Positions 43,877 to 53,281 are shown, numbered from the stretch's first letter. The stretch: 64,000 nt of DNA from Bauldia sp965232525 (GCF_965232525.1 NZ_OZ246980.1:3906001-3970000); one strand, 5' to 3'. Notes: generated by a model not told the origin, from the sequence alone. Made by a program: numbers and translations.

Positions 43877-45040
43877 TTAACTCAGCCCATAGCTGTCGAA
43901 CTGTTGCCAGGTGTCGCGCAGGTCAACCACCGAGCGCAACTGGCGCGCTTCGTCCATCTTGATCGCCGTCAGCCCGGCAACCAGCGCATCGAGCACCGTG
44001 ACCGGCAGCGGCGTGCCGTCAGCGAGGTAGGCGGCGACATCCCGCGCCATCTCCTCGTCGGAGAGTGAGTGACTGGCGCCGTCGCGATCGAGATCGCCGC
44101 GGTCCACCAGAAGTTCGCCGCCGATATCGTGAATGCGCAGATAGTTGCGGTTGAAGTCGCCCTCCGCCATGCCCTGCGTTCCGAACACCGCGAAGCGGCG
44201 AAACTCGTCGGGCGCGTTGAGCGTGGTGTGGAAACAGAGATTGACGCCGTTGTCGTATTCGACGATCGATGTCTGGTAGTCGACGATATCGCCGTCCGAG
44301 GTATAGGCATCGTCGGCGCTGCCGCCCCATCGGGGTCGGAAGGAACTGACCTTGCCCGGAGTGTCGGGGATCGAAAACCGCGCGCTGAGCGACTGGTTTT
44401 CCGGGACGAACACCTTGCGTCCGCCGAAGCTCGCCACATAGGACGGTCGCGCGCCGGCGATCCCCTGATAGAGATCGATGTCGTGGCAGCATTTCTCCAG
44501 CATGAAGCCGCCGCTTTTGGCCGCATGCCGGCGCCAGTCGCGGTGAAAGAAGCTGCCGTGGTGGGGCGCGATATGCTCGCTCGCCTCGATGGAGACGATG
44601 TCGCCGAGGACGCCGTCGCTCTGGGCTTGGCGCACGGCCTTGTAGAGCGGCGCGTAGCGCAGGACCAGGCCGACCATGATGCGTTCGCGACCGCCATGGT
44701 CGCGCAGCAGCCCCATCAGCCGCATGGTCTCCGCCTCGGAGATCACGACCGGCTTCTCGCAGAAGATGTGCTTCACATCGCTGCGAAGCGCCGTTTCGAG
44801 CTGATCGATGTGCTTGTAGTTGGGCGTCGCGATCATCAGCAAATCCAGCGTTTCGCTGGCGAGCATCTGATCGAGATCGTCGTAGCTTTTCAGGGTCGAA
44901 CCGGTCGCCGCCTCAAGGGCCGAGAGACCGGCCGGGGTCGGGTCGCAATAGGCAACGAAATCCAAGTCCGAACTGGCGGAATGCAGTTTCGCGGCGACGT
45001 TCGCCGCGCGGGCGCCCAACCCGATAACACCGGCCTTCAT
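43877..45040 (-). CDS. Gfo/Idh/MocA family oxidoreductase
   Basis: A 387-residue NAD(P)-dependent sugar dehydrogenase. Rossmann motif KAGVIGLGARAANVAAKL at the N-terminus, LLMIATPNYKHIDQLETAL, and the family's catalytic EKP motif in HIFCEKPVVISEAE (about 96); the C-terminal domain includes CHDIDLYQGI with substrate-site His-Asp. ATG 45040 starts at the Rossmann fold. Its location upstream of a sugar ABC operon suggests that it oxidises or epimerises the imported sugar. Confidence 0.9.
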   Translation of the reverse strand: MKAGVIGLGARAANVAAKLHSASSDLDFVAYCDPTPAGLSALEAATGSTLKSYDDLDQMLASETLDLLMIATPNYKHIDQLETALRSDVKHIFCEKPVVISEAETMRLMGLLRDHGGRERIMVGLVLRYAPLYKAVRQAQSDGVLGDIVSIEASEHIAPHHGSFFHRDWRRHAAKSGGFMLEKCCHDIDLYQGIAGARPSYVASFGGRKVFVPENQSLSARFSIPDTPGKVSSFRPRWGGSADDAYTSDGDIVDYQTSIVEYDNGVNLCFHTTLNAPDEFRRFAVFGTQGMAEGDFNRNYLRIHDIGGELLVDRGDLDRDGASHSLSDEEMARDVAAYLADGTPLPVTVLDALVAGLTAIKMDEARQLRSVVDLRDTWQQFDSYGLS

Positions 45041-45681
45041 GCGACTCCCGCGGCGCCACGCCTGCCACGCTCCGAGCACGACAGATGGCGCAAACCGATT
45101 ATCTGGAAACGCGTTATGGCGATCATGGCACCATCGTCCAACGGCAGCGCAATAATATCAAGCGGCATGTGTGATAACGCTGCTACTTGGCACCCGGCCG
45201 CCTTTCCACCCTTGCGGGGGAGACGGCGGAGCTTGGCGTCGCGCAGCGCGCCGTAGCGAAGCCAGAGGGGGGTCGAACAGCGTCTTCCCTCCAGTCCGCG
45301 GTGCCCAATCCCAACGGCCTCGCCGGTTTGCAGAAACGCAAAGTCGTTGCGAACCGGCGCGTCCGCACGGACCGATGGGACCGGGTCAGTAGCGAAACCC
45401 GGCCGCGAAGCGGTGGTCGGCCTGGTCCGGCTCGTTCCGCGCCGCGCCATAGTCCGGCGAACGCGAACAGCGCGAAGCCCGACAGCCAGCCGACGCACGC
45501 CGACCCGATGGTTCATCTCGCCTGACCCCCAACACCCCAGTGTTTGAAAAGTGCATGAATGCATCCGGCGCCGCAAGGCGGTTGCAACGCCGATCGAGAC
45601 AAAGGCGATCGTTTCGTCCTGTGGGTGGACGGCGTCGGCCCTGCGTCCGGGACTGCGAACCGTACCGCTGGTGGAGAAAAC
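45041..45681. other. 641-bp intergenic region
   Basis: No intact gene. 45211-45272 is a copy of the AGACGGCGGAGCTTGG repeat. On the minus strand 45390-45500 can be read as a hydrophobic segment (WLSGFALFAFAGLWR) without start or stop context, perhaps the end of a lost membrane-protein gene; this is weak. Confidence 0.4.
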
Positions 45682-46170
45682 CTAGCCGCAGTCCAGGTCG
45701 AACCGCCGCACCGGAGCATCGCCTGGTGGACCGGTTATCTCGCCGCGCACCCTGGCGAAGGCGCCGGTTCCGCCGACAATGCCGTTCGTGGCTTTGCTTG
45801 CCATGCCGCGCGGCCTGGTGTCGTTGGTTCGGTAGTAGAGATTGCGGGTGAACAGCAGGTCGCCGTCGGGGAACTCCCAGACGTGATCGCCCACAAACTT
45901 ATGAACATCATCGTCACCGACTTCGATGATCTTGTTGCGGTAGTGGAGCTTGATAACGTCATCGGTGCGCGGGTCGATGAAATCCATGATCCCGGTCCGA
46001 ATATCGCCGATCGAGTCGCCTTCCGGCGGCACGTCGATCAGGGTCACCGTCTTCACGTCGCCGATCAGCTCGAACGTGCCGCAATAGGCTTCCGAGCCGA
46101 GCGATGGCGCGCTGACCAGGCCAGCGGCCAGAACCGCCGTCAGAAAAACCGGCGTCTTGTACGATCTCAT
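45682..46170 (-). CDS. exported protein, allene-oxide-cyclase-barrel-like
   Basis: A 162-residue protein with signal peptide (YKTPVFLTAVLAAGLVSAPS) and a beta-rich mature part. The segment DDDVHKFVGDHVWEFPDGDL followed by GIVGGTGAFARVRGEITG resembles the allene oxide cyclase-like barrel seen in many bacterial exported proteins. Two Cys (AYCGTF, DLDCG) could bridge the ends. The 5' end of this gene, including about 15 bp of upstream sequence, is duplicated at about 47248-47381, in front of nmrA. Function unknown. Confidence 0.72.
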   Translation of the reverse strand: MRSYKTPVFLTAVLAAGLVSAPSLGSEAYCGTFELIGDVKTVTLIDVPPEGDSIGDIRTGIMDFIDPRTDDVIKLHYRNKIIEVGDDDVHKFVGDHVWEFPDGDLLFTRNLYYRTNDTRPRGMASKATNGIVGGTGAFARVRGEITGPPGDAPVRRFDLDCG

Positions 46171-46380
46171 GATGCGTCTCCCTTGGTGCTAATACATCCC
46201 CTTGGCCACGGTAGATGACGACTCCCGCAACAGCCATCGTCATCGCGGATCGGTCTCCCGTCGGGTGACCGCGCCCTGGGGACGAACCCCTAACCACCGA
46301 CCGAGCCCAAACACCCCCAAACCTCGCGGACCAGGAAGTAGCGGGCTTTGCGCTGCTCTTGGTGGCATCGGGATCAAGGA

Positions 46381-47247
46381 TCAGGAGGCTTCGTCAAGCC
46401 AAAGCTTGGCAGTCTCCTGGACAAAGTCCCGATAGCGTCGCGGGGACCGCCCGAGGATAGCGTCCTGCATGCCCCGACCCGCCTCATTCAGGGGATGGCC
46501 ATCGGTGTCGAACTGCTGCTTGATGGCATCGAGGTCGAACACCAGCCACGGCGGCATCGTCGACTGAATCTTGGCCCATACGTCCCTGCACTGGCTGGGT
46601 GGCGCTATTGGCCGACCGAGGGCTTCGGACCAAATCGCCGCCGTCTCGTCGCCGTTTGGCGCGTCCGGCGAGGAGAGCAACACGGTTTCGTCGATCGCCT
46701 TACCGTCAAGGAGTGCCGCAACGGCGACGTCGGCGATATCGCGGACATCGACGCGAGCGACGGGCGTCGGACCGATGGGAAAGGCGTAGGCGCCGTTCAT
46801 GATAGCGTCCTTCACCCAATAGTCGTTCTGGAAGAAAAAGGTTGGCCGCATGATGGTGTAGGGGATGCCGCTGGCCCTGATTGCCGCCTCGATGCCCACC
46901 TTGGAGCCGGTCGATGGCATGAAGGGGGCGTGGACCGAGATATCGCTCGACAGATAAACGAGATGCTCCGGCTTGCGGTACGTCATGACGTTGACCGAGG
47001 TCAGTCCGTGATAGGCCTCCATTGGGCTCATCGCCAAGGCCATGTAGACCGCACGAACACCGTCGAGGGCATCGCGGATGATGCCGGGATCGTCGAGATC
47101 GCCGACGAAGGCTTCGACGCCTTCAGGCAGCGATTGGATCCGCGCCTCGTCGCGGGTGACCACCCGGACGGGCTCGCCGCGCGCAAGCAGCAGTGGGACG
47201 AGTGCCTGACCGACATTGCCGGTGCCGCCGATGCATAAGACAGTCAT
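46381..47247 (-). CDS. NmrA-like NAD(P)-binding protein (atypical SDR)
   Basis: A 288-residue Rossmann protein: TVLCIGGTGNVGQALVPLLL at the N-terminus (GxxGxxG), FVGDLDDPGIIRDAL and the MRPTFFFQN segment typical of NmrA/azoreductase-type atypical short-chain dehydrogenases; catalytic YxxxK is not in place. ATG 47247 overlaps the stop of a truncated signal-peptide ORF (ATGA), so its translation may be coupled to that relic. Role: redox-sensing or quinone-type reduction, undetermined. Confidence 0.88.
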   Translation of the reverse strand: MTVLCIGGTGNVGQALVPLLLARGEPVRVVTRDEARIQSLPEGVEAFVGDLDDPGIIRDALDGVRAVYMALAMSPMEAYHGLTSVNVMTYRKPEHLVYLSSDISVHAPFMPSTGSKVGIEAAIRASGIPYTIMRPTFFFQNDYWVKDAIMNGAYAFPIGPTPVARVDVRDIADVAVAALLDGKAIDETVLLSSPDAPNGDETAAIWSEALGRPIAPPSQCRDVWAKIQSTMPPWLVFDLDAIKQQFDTDGHPLNEAGRGMQDAILGRSPRRYRDFVQETAKLWLDEAS

Positions 47248-47366
47248 CTCACGTCTCCGATCAGCTCGAACATGCCGCAATAGGCTTCCGAGCCGAGCGA
47301 TGGCGCGCTGACCAGGCCAGCGGCCAGGACCGCCGTCAGAAAAACCGGGGTTTTGTACGATCTCAT
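47244..47366 (-). pseudogene. truncated copy of the exported-protein gene (signal peptide ORF)
   Basis: A 40-residue ORF whose sequence equals residues 1-40 of the protein at 45682-46170 except for two changes near its end, at a few differing bases. It runs through the signal peptide and ends DVR at a TGA that overlaps the nmrA start. The duplicated block spans about 47248-47381 and corresponds to 46053-46184, including about 15 bp upstream. Either a relic or a working secreted leader peptide that drives nmrA translation. Confidence 0.75.
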
Positions 47367-47409
47367 GATGCGTCTCCCTTTTTGTTGAACCTCCGTCGAT
47401 CCCTCTGGC

Positions 47410-48462
47410 TCATTCGGCGTCGCCCGCCGTCGACTCGGCTTCCTCGAAGGCGAAGATGCGCTTCCAGTCCTCCTTCATCGATACGACATGCCATCCGTCG
47501 GACTTCGCCTGGTCCATCAGCGCCTGAGTGAAAACGCCGATGCCGGTGTTCGGCAGGCCGCCGGCCGGCCCATAGGCGTATTCGCGCTCCGCGTCGTCGT
47601 GGTAGACGATCAGCGCCATGCGGTCGCCGCTGCCGGATCGGGTGTATTCGAGCATTTCCTTGTCACCGCCGGAATTGCCAAAGGCGAAGATCGGCCGCTG
47701 TCCGATATGCAGATCGATGCCCTCGGCCTTGCCGGCCGCATCGGTGACGAAGCCAGCCTTGGACTCGCGAACGATCTCGCCATAGTCCTGGCTGAACGAA
47801 AAGGAGGTCTCGATATTGGTCCCGACCACATTCGGCGGCGCGACCCCATAGGTCTCGTCGGCCCAGGCTCGCATGAACGCGATGGACCCGGCGGAAACGA
47901 TGAAGACCTTGAAGTCATTGTCGCGTAGGTAATCCATCAACTCGATTTGCGGCAGATAAACCAGATCGAGATAGAGCTGATTGAATCGGGGATGGATTGC
48001 TGAATCGATCCAGTCGTTGACACGCGCGTCGAATTCTTCGGCCGTCTCGCCGGCGTGGGTGGTCGCGAGCAAATCGGCGAAGCCAGCGGGGCCGAGTCCA
48101 AGCACGTGCTGAAAGTTCCCGTCCATCAGCGCCTTGATGTCCGAATTGTCCTGCCATTCCGGATGCGCGGCGCTCAGCCGCTTCGCCTCATCCTCCATAA
48201 AGACGAGCTGGGTGTAAATCGGCTGCTCGACCCAGAGCGTCCCGTCGTTGTCGAAGGTCGCAATGCGCTCCTCGGGCCGAACGAAGCCTGGGCCGGCCTC
48301 GTCGGTCACCCGCGCCACGAATTCTATGATCGACGTCTTGACCGGACCGTCGTTCCACGACGGCAACGGATCGACCTCCTGGGCACGACCCTCCGGCGCC
48401 CAGACGGCTGCGATCAGGAGTATCAATCCCAGCACCAGGTTCGGTCTCGGCCTCAGAAACAT
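47410..48462 (-). CDS. exported HAD-family acid phosphatase-like protein
   Basis: A 350-residue HAD hydrolase with a signal peptide (LVLGLILLIAAVWAPEGRAQ). HAD motif I is IATFDNDGTLW (nucleophile Asp near residue 70), motif II FIVSAGS, and motif IV FAFGNSGGDKEML with Gly-Asn-Ser-Gly-Gly-Asp. These are like the phosphoserine-phosphatase-type exported enzymes. The GGGGGAG upstream of ATG 48462 serves as ribosome binding site. Likely a periplasmic phosphatase of broad specificity. Confidence 0.88.
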   Translation of the reverse strand: MFLRPRPNLVLGLILLIAAVWAPEGRAQEVDPLPSWNDGPVKTSIIEFVARVTDEAGPGFVRPEERIATFDNDGTLWVEQPIYTQLVFMEDEAKRLSAAHPEWQDNSDIKALMDGNFQHVLGLGPAGFADLLATTHAGETAEEFDARVNDWIDSAIHPRFNQLYLDLVYLPQIELMDYLRDNDFKVFIVSAGSIAFMRAWADETYGVAPPNVVGTNIETSFSFSQDYGEIVRESKAGFVTDAAGKAEGIDLHIGQRPIFAFGNSGGDKEMLEYTRSGSGDRMALIVYHDDAEREYAYGPAGGLPNTGIGVFTQALMDQAKSDGWHVVSMKEDWKRIFAFEEAESTAGDAE

Positions 48463-48764
48463 CGAAGAAAACTCCCCCGTTCATAGTGAGTGAGACGATG
48501 CCGACAAGGTTCGTCAAGGCTATCGTCGTCAATGAATGTAGCGGTTTGGTGAAGGCATCTGTGGCGTTCGAGTTCCATCTGACGCTCGACGGTCGCTCCA
48601 AGCCGGCCTGTACCGGCAACGCCGCAACATACACAGTTCGGCGTGCGTCAACCCCGGCGAAGTCCGCTGCTGTCAGCTAGGGTTAGCACGGTTTCTATGA
48701 CCGCCCGGTATTCGCCTGTGACGGTCCACGCTATGGTCGACGCGCCAGACGACGGTGGCCAACG
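48463..48764. other. divergent intergenic region
   Basis: 302 bp between the HAD gene and the YdeI-like gene. No gene, repeat or clear operator seen. Confidence 0.4.
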
Positions 48765-49391
48765 ATGGCGATGATCACGGAAATCGAGGACTACTTCACC
48801 AAAGGATGCGGGCGATGCGAGCGCTTCGACACGCCCGATTGCTCGACCCGAAGATGGTCGGACGGCCTCCGCGCCCTCCGTCAAATCTGCCGCGATGCGG
48901 GCCTCTCCGAGACGGTGAAATGGGCCCACCCCTGCTACGTGCATGCGGGGCGCAACATCGCGATCATCGGAGCCTTTCGCACCGACTTTCGCCTCAGCTT
49001 CTTCGACGCGGCGCTGATGAAGGACCCCGCGGGCCTGCTCGAGCGCCAGGGGGCCAACACCCGGTACGCCGACATGATCCGCTTCACCGACAACGCGCAA
49101 CCGGCAGAGATGGAGCCGACGCTCGTGTCCTACCTGAAAGAGGCGATGGGCTACGCGGAGGCCGGCGTCAAACCGCCGAAGGACGAGAGTGAGATCGTGT
49201 TGCCGGACGAACTGATCGCAGCGCTCGATACGGATGATGAACTCGCGGCGGCCTTTCACCACCTGACACCCGGCCGCCAGAAGAGTTACGTCATCAACCT
49301 GAATTCCGCCAAGAAATCCGCAACGCGCGTCTCGCGCATTGCAAAGTTCCGAGATCGCATCCTCGCCGGTAAAGGGGCGATGGAGCGGTAG
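48765..49391 (+). CDS. YdeI/OmpD-associated family protein (DUF1801-type)
   Basis: A 208-residue cytoplasmic protein. WSDGLRALRQICRDAGLSET, VKWAHPCYVHAGRNIAIIGA and the C-terminal LTPGRQKSYVINLNSAKKSATRVSRI are the standard YdeI features; the C-terminal helix-rich half is the bacteriocin-protection/OmpD-associated domain. Its biochemical role is not settled. ATG at 48765 with a second ATG two codons on. Confidence 0.88.
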   Translation: MAMITEIEDYFTKGCGRCERFDTPDCSTRRWSDGLRALRQICRDAGLSETVKWAHPCYVHAGRNIAIIGAFRTDFRLSFFDAALMKDPAGLLERQGANTRYADMIRFTDNAQPAEMEPTLVSYLKEAMGYAEAGVKPPKDESEIVLPDELIAALDTDDELAAAFHHLTPGRQKSYVINLNSAKKSATRVSRIAKFRDRILAGKGAMER

Positions 49392-49444
49392 GCTGGAGCG
49401 TCGGCTGTCTATCCGCGTCCCGTGAGCCGGGGTATTCAGATCGC

Positions 49445-50251
49445 ATGAGTGACGAGGAGATAGAGCTGGAGGGCGGCGGCCGGAGCACGGTCTCTCGTCG
49501 CGGTTCGGTCGTGTTCCGTCAGTCGGGTCCCTGGTCGTCAACGGTTCTGGCCCTTCTGCGCCATCTCGAAAGCTGTGGGATCGCCGAGGTGCCCCGTGTG
49601 GTTGGCAGCGGCTTCGACACTGAGGGTCGGGAGACCCTGACTTACGTTGAAGGTGATTTCGTCCACCCTCGCCCCTGGGGTGAGGATGCGTTCGCCAAGA
49701 TCGGTCGGCTCCTGCGTCGTCTGCATGATGCCAGCGAGAGCTTCGATCCACCGCAAGATGCATACTGGCAGCCATGGTTCGGTCGTGATCTGGGTAGCTA
49801 CAAAAGGGTCATCGGACACTGCGACTTTGCCCCATGGAACATCGTCACCAGAGATGGTTTGCCGGTCGCATTGATTGACTGGGAAACCGCCGGCCCGGTC
49901 GACGCTCTGGTGGAACTCGGACAGGTGTGCTGGCTCAACGCGCAGCTTCATGACGGTGACGTCGGTCGGCGCGTCGGCCTCGCCGCGCCGGAGCAGCGGG
50001 CAAGGCATGTCGCGCTGATCTGCACCGGCTACGGCCTTGCGAGACGTCTCGCGCCCGAGCTGGTTCAGAGCATGATCGACGTCGCGATTGCCGACGCGGC
50101 GGAGCAGGCGATTTCTGGCGATGTCCGGGAGGACACCACCGCCACGACTGAGTTATGGGGACTGGCGTGGCGGACGCGGGCCGCCGCGTGGATGATGCGG
50201 CATCGCGCATTGCTGACCGCCACGCTTGACGACACTCTCCCGGACGCCTGA
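49445..50251 (+). CDS. phosphotransferase, aminoglycoside/choline-kinase fold
   Basis: A 268-residue kinase-like protein of the APH family. Catalytic loop VIGHCDFAPWNIVT (HxDxxxxN, about 126) and metal-binding ALIDWETAGPV (about 145) are intact; the N-terminal lobe is short, with no Gly-rich loop seen. Starts at ATG 49445 after GATCGC; no strong ribosome binding site. Could modify a small molecule; a resistance role is not supported by similarity to any named class. Confidence 0.85.
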   Translation: MSDEEIELEGGGRSTVSRRGSVVFRQSGPWSSTVLALLRHLESCGIAEVPRVVGSGFDTEGRETLTYVEGDFVHPRPWGEDAFAKIGRLLRRLHDASESFDPPQDAYWQPWFGRDLGSYKRVIGHCDFAPWNIVTRDGLPVALIDWETAGPVDALVELGQVCWLNAQLHDGDVGRRVGLAAPEQRARHVALICTGYGLARRLAPELVQSMIDVAIADAAEQAISGDVREDTTATTELWGLAWRTRAAAWMMRHRALLTATLDDTLPDA

Positions 50252-50375
50252 CGCCCGCCGCCATCGCCGAGCGCCAAGACGTCTCGCGCCCCTTGATCCC
50301 AGGCCCGGCCGTCCTTAGGTGCGCTCACCAAAGCGCACCAGCACCTCGGCGGCACGCCAGCAGAGAACAGACGTC

Positions 50376-51137
50376 ATGACCTCCGGCCCCCGCCCATTCG
50401 TCTTCTTCGGGCTGCTGTTTCTGTTGTCGGTACCGTTCTGGCTGTTCGGTGCTCTGATCGGCGACGCGCTGCTGCCCGGCCTTCCGGTCAGCGCGCTGAT
50501 GGTCGTCGCACCGGCGATCGCGGCCGGGCTGCTGGTGTGGCGCGCCGGCGGAGCGGCCGAGCTGACCGCGTTTCTCCGCCGGGCCGGCGATTTCCGTGGC
50601 ATGCGGCCATGGGTGTGGCTGGTCGCGTTCGGCACCATGCCGGCGGTGATGGTCCTGTCCGGTGTAATCCTGGTGGCCGTCGGCGCGCCGCCGCCCGCGC
50701 CGCAGATTGGCCTGACCCAAACCGTCGCGCTCTTCGCCCTCTTCTTCGTCTCGGCCACGGCGGAGGAGCTCGGCTGGACCGCCTACGCCACCCGTCCCCT
50801 CGTCAAGGCCCACGGTCTGATCGTTGCCGGTCTGATCATCGGGCTGGTGTCCGTGGTCTGGCATGTGATCCCGCTGTTGCAGGTCGACCGGAGCTGGGAC
50901 TGGATCGCCTGGTGGGCGCTCGGCACGCTCGCCCGGCGTATGATCATCGTCTGGCTCTATGTGCGCGGCGGTGAGCGGGTTTTCTCCGCCTCGCTCTTTC
51001 ACGCCATGAACAATGTGAGCTGGATGTTGTTCCCGATTATGGGTTCTCACTACGACCCGGCGAGCACCGCCCTGATCCTGGTCGTGCTGGCGGCGTTCAT
51101 TCTGGCCCGCAGCGGCAACACACGGGCGTTCGGGTAG
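50376..51137 (+). CDS. CPBP family intramembrane metalloprotease
   Basis: A 253-residue membrane protein with about eight spans. CPBP motifs: ATAEELGWTAY (motif 1, Glu-Glu; the Arg of EExxxR is Thr here), VVWHVIPLL (motif 2 His) and SLFHAMNNVSW (motif 3 His). Starts at ATG 50376. The missing Arg means that activity is uncertain. A decayed copy of its C-terminal 50 codons lies at 53571-53729. Related proteins process prenylated or bacteriocin-like substrates. Confidence 0.85.
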   Translation: MTSGPRPFVFFGLLFLLSVPFWLFGALIGDALLPGLPVSALMVVAPAIAAGLLVWRAGGAAELTAFLRRAGDFRGMRPWVWLVAFGTMPAVMVLSGVILVAVGAPPPAPQIGLTQTVALFALFFVSATAEELGWTAYATRPLVKAHGLIVAGLIIGLVSVVWHVIPLLQVDRSWDWIAWWALGTLARRMIIVWLYVRGGERVFSASLFHAMNNVSWMLFPIMGSHYDPASTALILVVLAAFILARSGNTRAFG

Positions 51138-51267
51138 CGCCGACCGAAACGCCGAGGGGCGATGCCGCGCCCGCGTCATCCAACCTTCACTGAGCGGTCA
51201 CGCCGCTGAAAGAACCGAGTGGCCAAGTGAGCCCTCCGTCACAACGCTGATCCGGAGGCTTTCCATC

Positions 51268-52617
51268 ATGATTCTCAAGACTCACATGGCCCGCTTGGCG
51301 GTCGCCGCGACGTTTGCCGCAACGCTCGGCACGGTTGCCGCCAACGCCGATAATGTCGTCGTCCCCGCGACGCTCGCCGGCCACGCCGCGATCCCCGCTT
51401 TTTCGTTCAGCGCACCGCCGGCCGACGCACCGCAGGAGGCCTGGGTGTCCGGCAAATACACCAACGGCGCCACGCCGGTCCGCGCCCCCCAGAGCCTTGA
51501 GCGCAACGGACTGATGCGCCCCTTCTTCGGCCAGCCCTTGCAGGGCTTTTCCGGCTACGCCCACCGCCGCGCCGACGACGGCAGCCTCTACGCACTGATC
51601 GACAACGGCTTCGGCTCGAAAGCCAACTCGTCTGACGCCCTGCTCGGCTTCACCCGCATCGCCCCCGATTTCGAGAGCGGCACCATCGCCGTGCTCGACC
51701 GGGTCTGGCTGCATGACCCGGACCAGCATGTGCCGTTCCGCATCACCCACGAGGCCACTGACCAGCGCTACCTGACCGGCGCCGACTTCGATCTCGAAGG
51801 CATTCAGATCGTCGGCGACACCGTCTGGATCGGCGAGGAGTTCGGCCCCTACCTGATTGCGGCGACGATGGACGGTCGGGTCACCGGCGTCTACCCGACG
51901 ATGATTGATGGCGAGGAGCTGCGCTCGCCGGATCACCCGTCTCTGCGGATCCCGGCGACCGCCGGCACCGACTGGAAGCTGCCGCGTTCGGGCGGCTATG
52001 AGGGTCTGGCGCTGACCCCCGACGGCAGCCTGCTGTGGGGCATGCTCGAGAAGCCGCTGGTCGACGAGACCGGTGAGCCGGAAGGCGACTTCCTCCGCGT
52101 CCTCGCGTTCGATCCGTCGTCGCGCGCATGGACCGGGGCGAGCTTCAAGTTCGCGCTGACCCCCGGCGCCGTCGCCATCGGCGACTTCAACTTCATCGAC
52201 GATACCCGCGCGCTGGTGATCGAACGCGACGGCGGTCAGGGTCATCCGTCGGCGGCCTGCACCGACGGTCAGAGCGACGGTTGCTTCGATCGCCCGGCCG
52301 AGGTGAAGCGGGTGACGCTGATCGACACCGCTGATATCGACGACGACGGCTTCGTCCGCCGGGTCGCGCAGATCGACCTGATGGACATTCAGGACCCGAA
52401 CGGGGTTGACCGGATGCCGGTGACTTCGGGCGACATCCCGGAAGGCGTCTTCGTCTTCCCGTTCGTCACCATCGAGAGCGTGATCCGCGACGGCGACGAG
52501 CACATCCTTGTTTCCAACGACAACAACCTGCCGTTCTCCGCCGGCCGCGCCCTCAACGTCGCCGACTCCAACGAGATCATCCGCCTGCACGTGCCGGAAC
52601 TGCTGTCGGCTGAATAG
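51268..52617 (+). CDS. exported esterase-like activity of phytase family protein
   Basis: A 449-residue periplasmic protein: signal peptide MARLAVAATFAATLGTVAANA (after MILKTH), then the Esterase-phytase domain with FSGYAHRRADDGSLYALIDNGFG, GADFDLEGIQIVGDTVWIGEEFGPYL and YEGLALTPDGSLLWGMLEKPL as beta-propeller-like repeats. In the family the domain binds calcium and hydrolyses phosphoesters, but activities vary. ATG at 51268 has GGAGG nine bases upstream. A terminator follows directly. Confidence 0.92.
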   Translation: MILKTHMARLAVAATFAATLGTVAANADNVVVPATLAGHAAIPAFSFSAPPADAPQEAWVSGKYTNGATPVRAPQSLERNGLMRPFFGQPLQGFSGYAHRRADDGSLYALIDNGFGSKANSSDALLGFTRIAPDFESGTIAVLDRVWLHDPDQHVPFRITHEATDQRYLTGADFDLEGIQIVGDTVWIGEEFGPYLIAATMDGRVTGVYPTMIDGEELRSPDHPSLRIPATAGTDWKLPRSGGYEGLALTPDGSLLWGMLEKPLVDETGEPEGDFLRVLAFDPSSRAWTGASFKFALTPGAVAIGDFNFIDDTRALVIERDGGQGHPSAACTDGQSDGCFDRPAEVKRVTLIDTADIDDDGFVRRVAQIDLMDIQDPNGVDRMPVTSGDIPEGVFVFPFVTIESVIRDGDEHILVSNDNNLPFSAGRALNVADSNEIIRLHVPELLSAE

Positions 52618-52640
52618 TCATCGCGACAGACGACATGAAG

Positions 52641-52665
52641 GGGTGGCGTCCGCGCCGCCCTTTTT
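52641..52665 (+). terminator. terminator of the phytase-like esterase gene
   Basis: Stem GGGTGGCG (52641-52648) with CGCCGCCC (52653-52660, one G-U pair) and five T residues immediately after, 23 bp beyond the stop codon. Confidence 0.85.
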
Positions 52666-52699
52666 CTCGCCAGGAGGCGACGCCGCTGCCGTCATCGCG

Positions 52700-53281
52700 T
52701 CACGTTTGGAGTTCCATCGCAAATTGCTGCTGAAGGAGATGCTTTGCGGCTTCCGGTTCCAGGCCGGTCTCACCCAGCATGACGATCCCCGCCAGACCGT
52801 CGATCAACGCGCACAGGCGCCAAGCGGATGCGACCGGATCGGCGCACCGCCCGACATCGCCTTCGACCAGCCGTTCGATGACCTGGACGATGACCGCGTG
52901 CCAATGGCGATAGGCCGACCTGACGACCTCCGCCAGCTCTGGATCCCGACGCGCCTCCTCGATCGCGTTCAGCCATAGCCTCCAGTGCCGAAACCCCGGG
53001 TCATCGGCCATCCAGTCCGCAAACCGGGGGATGAGCTGGTCCGCCGCGGTGTCTGCCAACGCCCGCTCGAGGTCTTCGATCTCCTTGGTGACAAACGTCC
53101 GTACGGCTTCTGTCCGGAGCTCACGCCAGGTCGAGAAGTAGTGGTGGAGCAGCCCTGACCCGACCTTCAGTTTGCGCGTGACGTCGCGGGTCGCCGTCTC
53201 GGCAAGTCCCTTCTCGACAATGATCGCATAGGCCGCTTCCACGATCTGGCGGCGCCGCTCAGGGCCGGACAGGCGCGTCAT
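52700..53281 (-). CDS. TetR family regulator, BetI-type C-terminal domain
   Basis: A 193-residue regulator. HTH: RRRQIVEAAYAIIVEKGLAE and ATRDVTRKLKVGSGLLHHYF, with the C-terminal BetI-like domain PGFRHWRLWLNAIEEARRDP and WRLCALIDGLAG. ATG at 53281. Two adjacent 16-bp palindromes upstream are its likely operators. It controls itself and perhaps the small membrane ORF and following genes on the other strand. Confidence 0.92.
   Translation of the reverse strand: MTRLSGPERRRQIVEAAYAIIVEKGLAETATRDVTRKLKVGSGLLHHYFSTWRELRTEAVRTFVTKEIEDLERALADTAADQLIPRFADWMADDPGFRHWRLWLNAIEEARRDPELAEVVRSAYRHWHAVIVQVIERLVEGDVGRCADPVASAWRLCALIDGLAGIVMLGETGLEPEAAKHLLQQQFAMELQT

Noticed and set aside
49445..50251. Aminoglycoside resistance gene
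   Set aside because: Only the general APH fold motifs are present; no similarity to a specific resistance class can be claimed.
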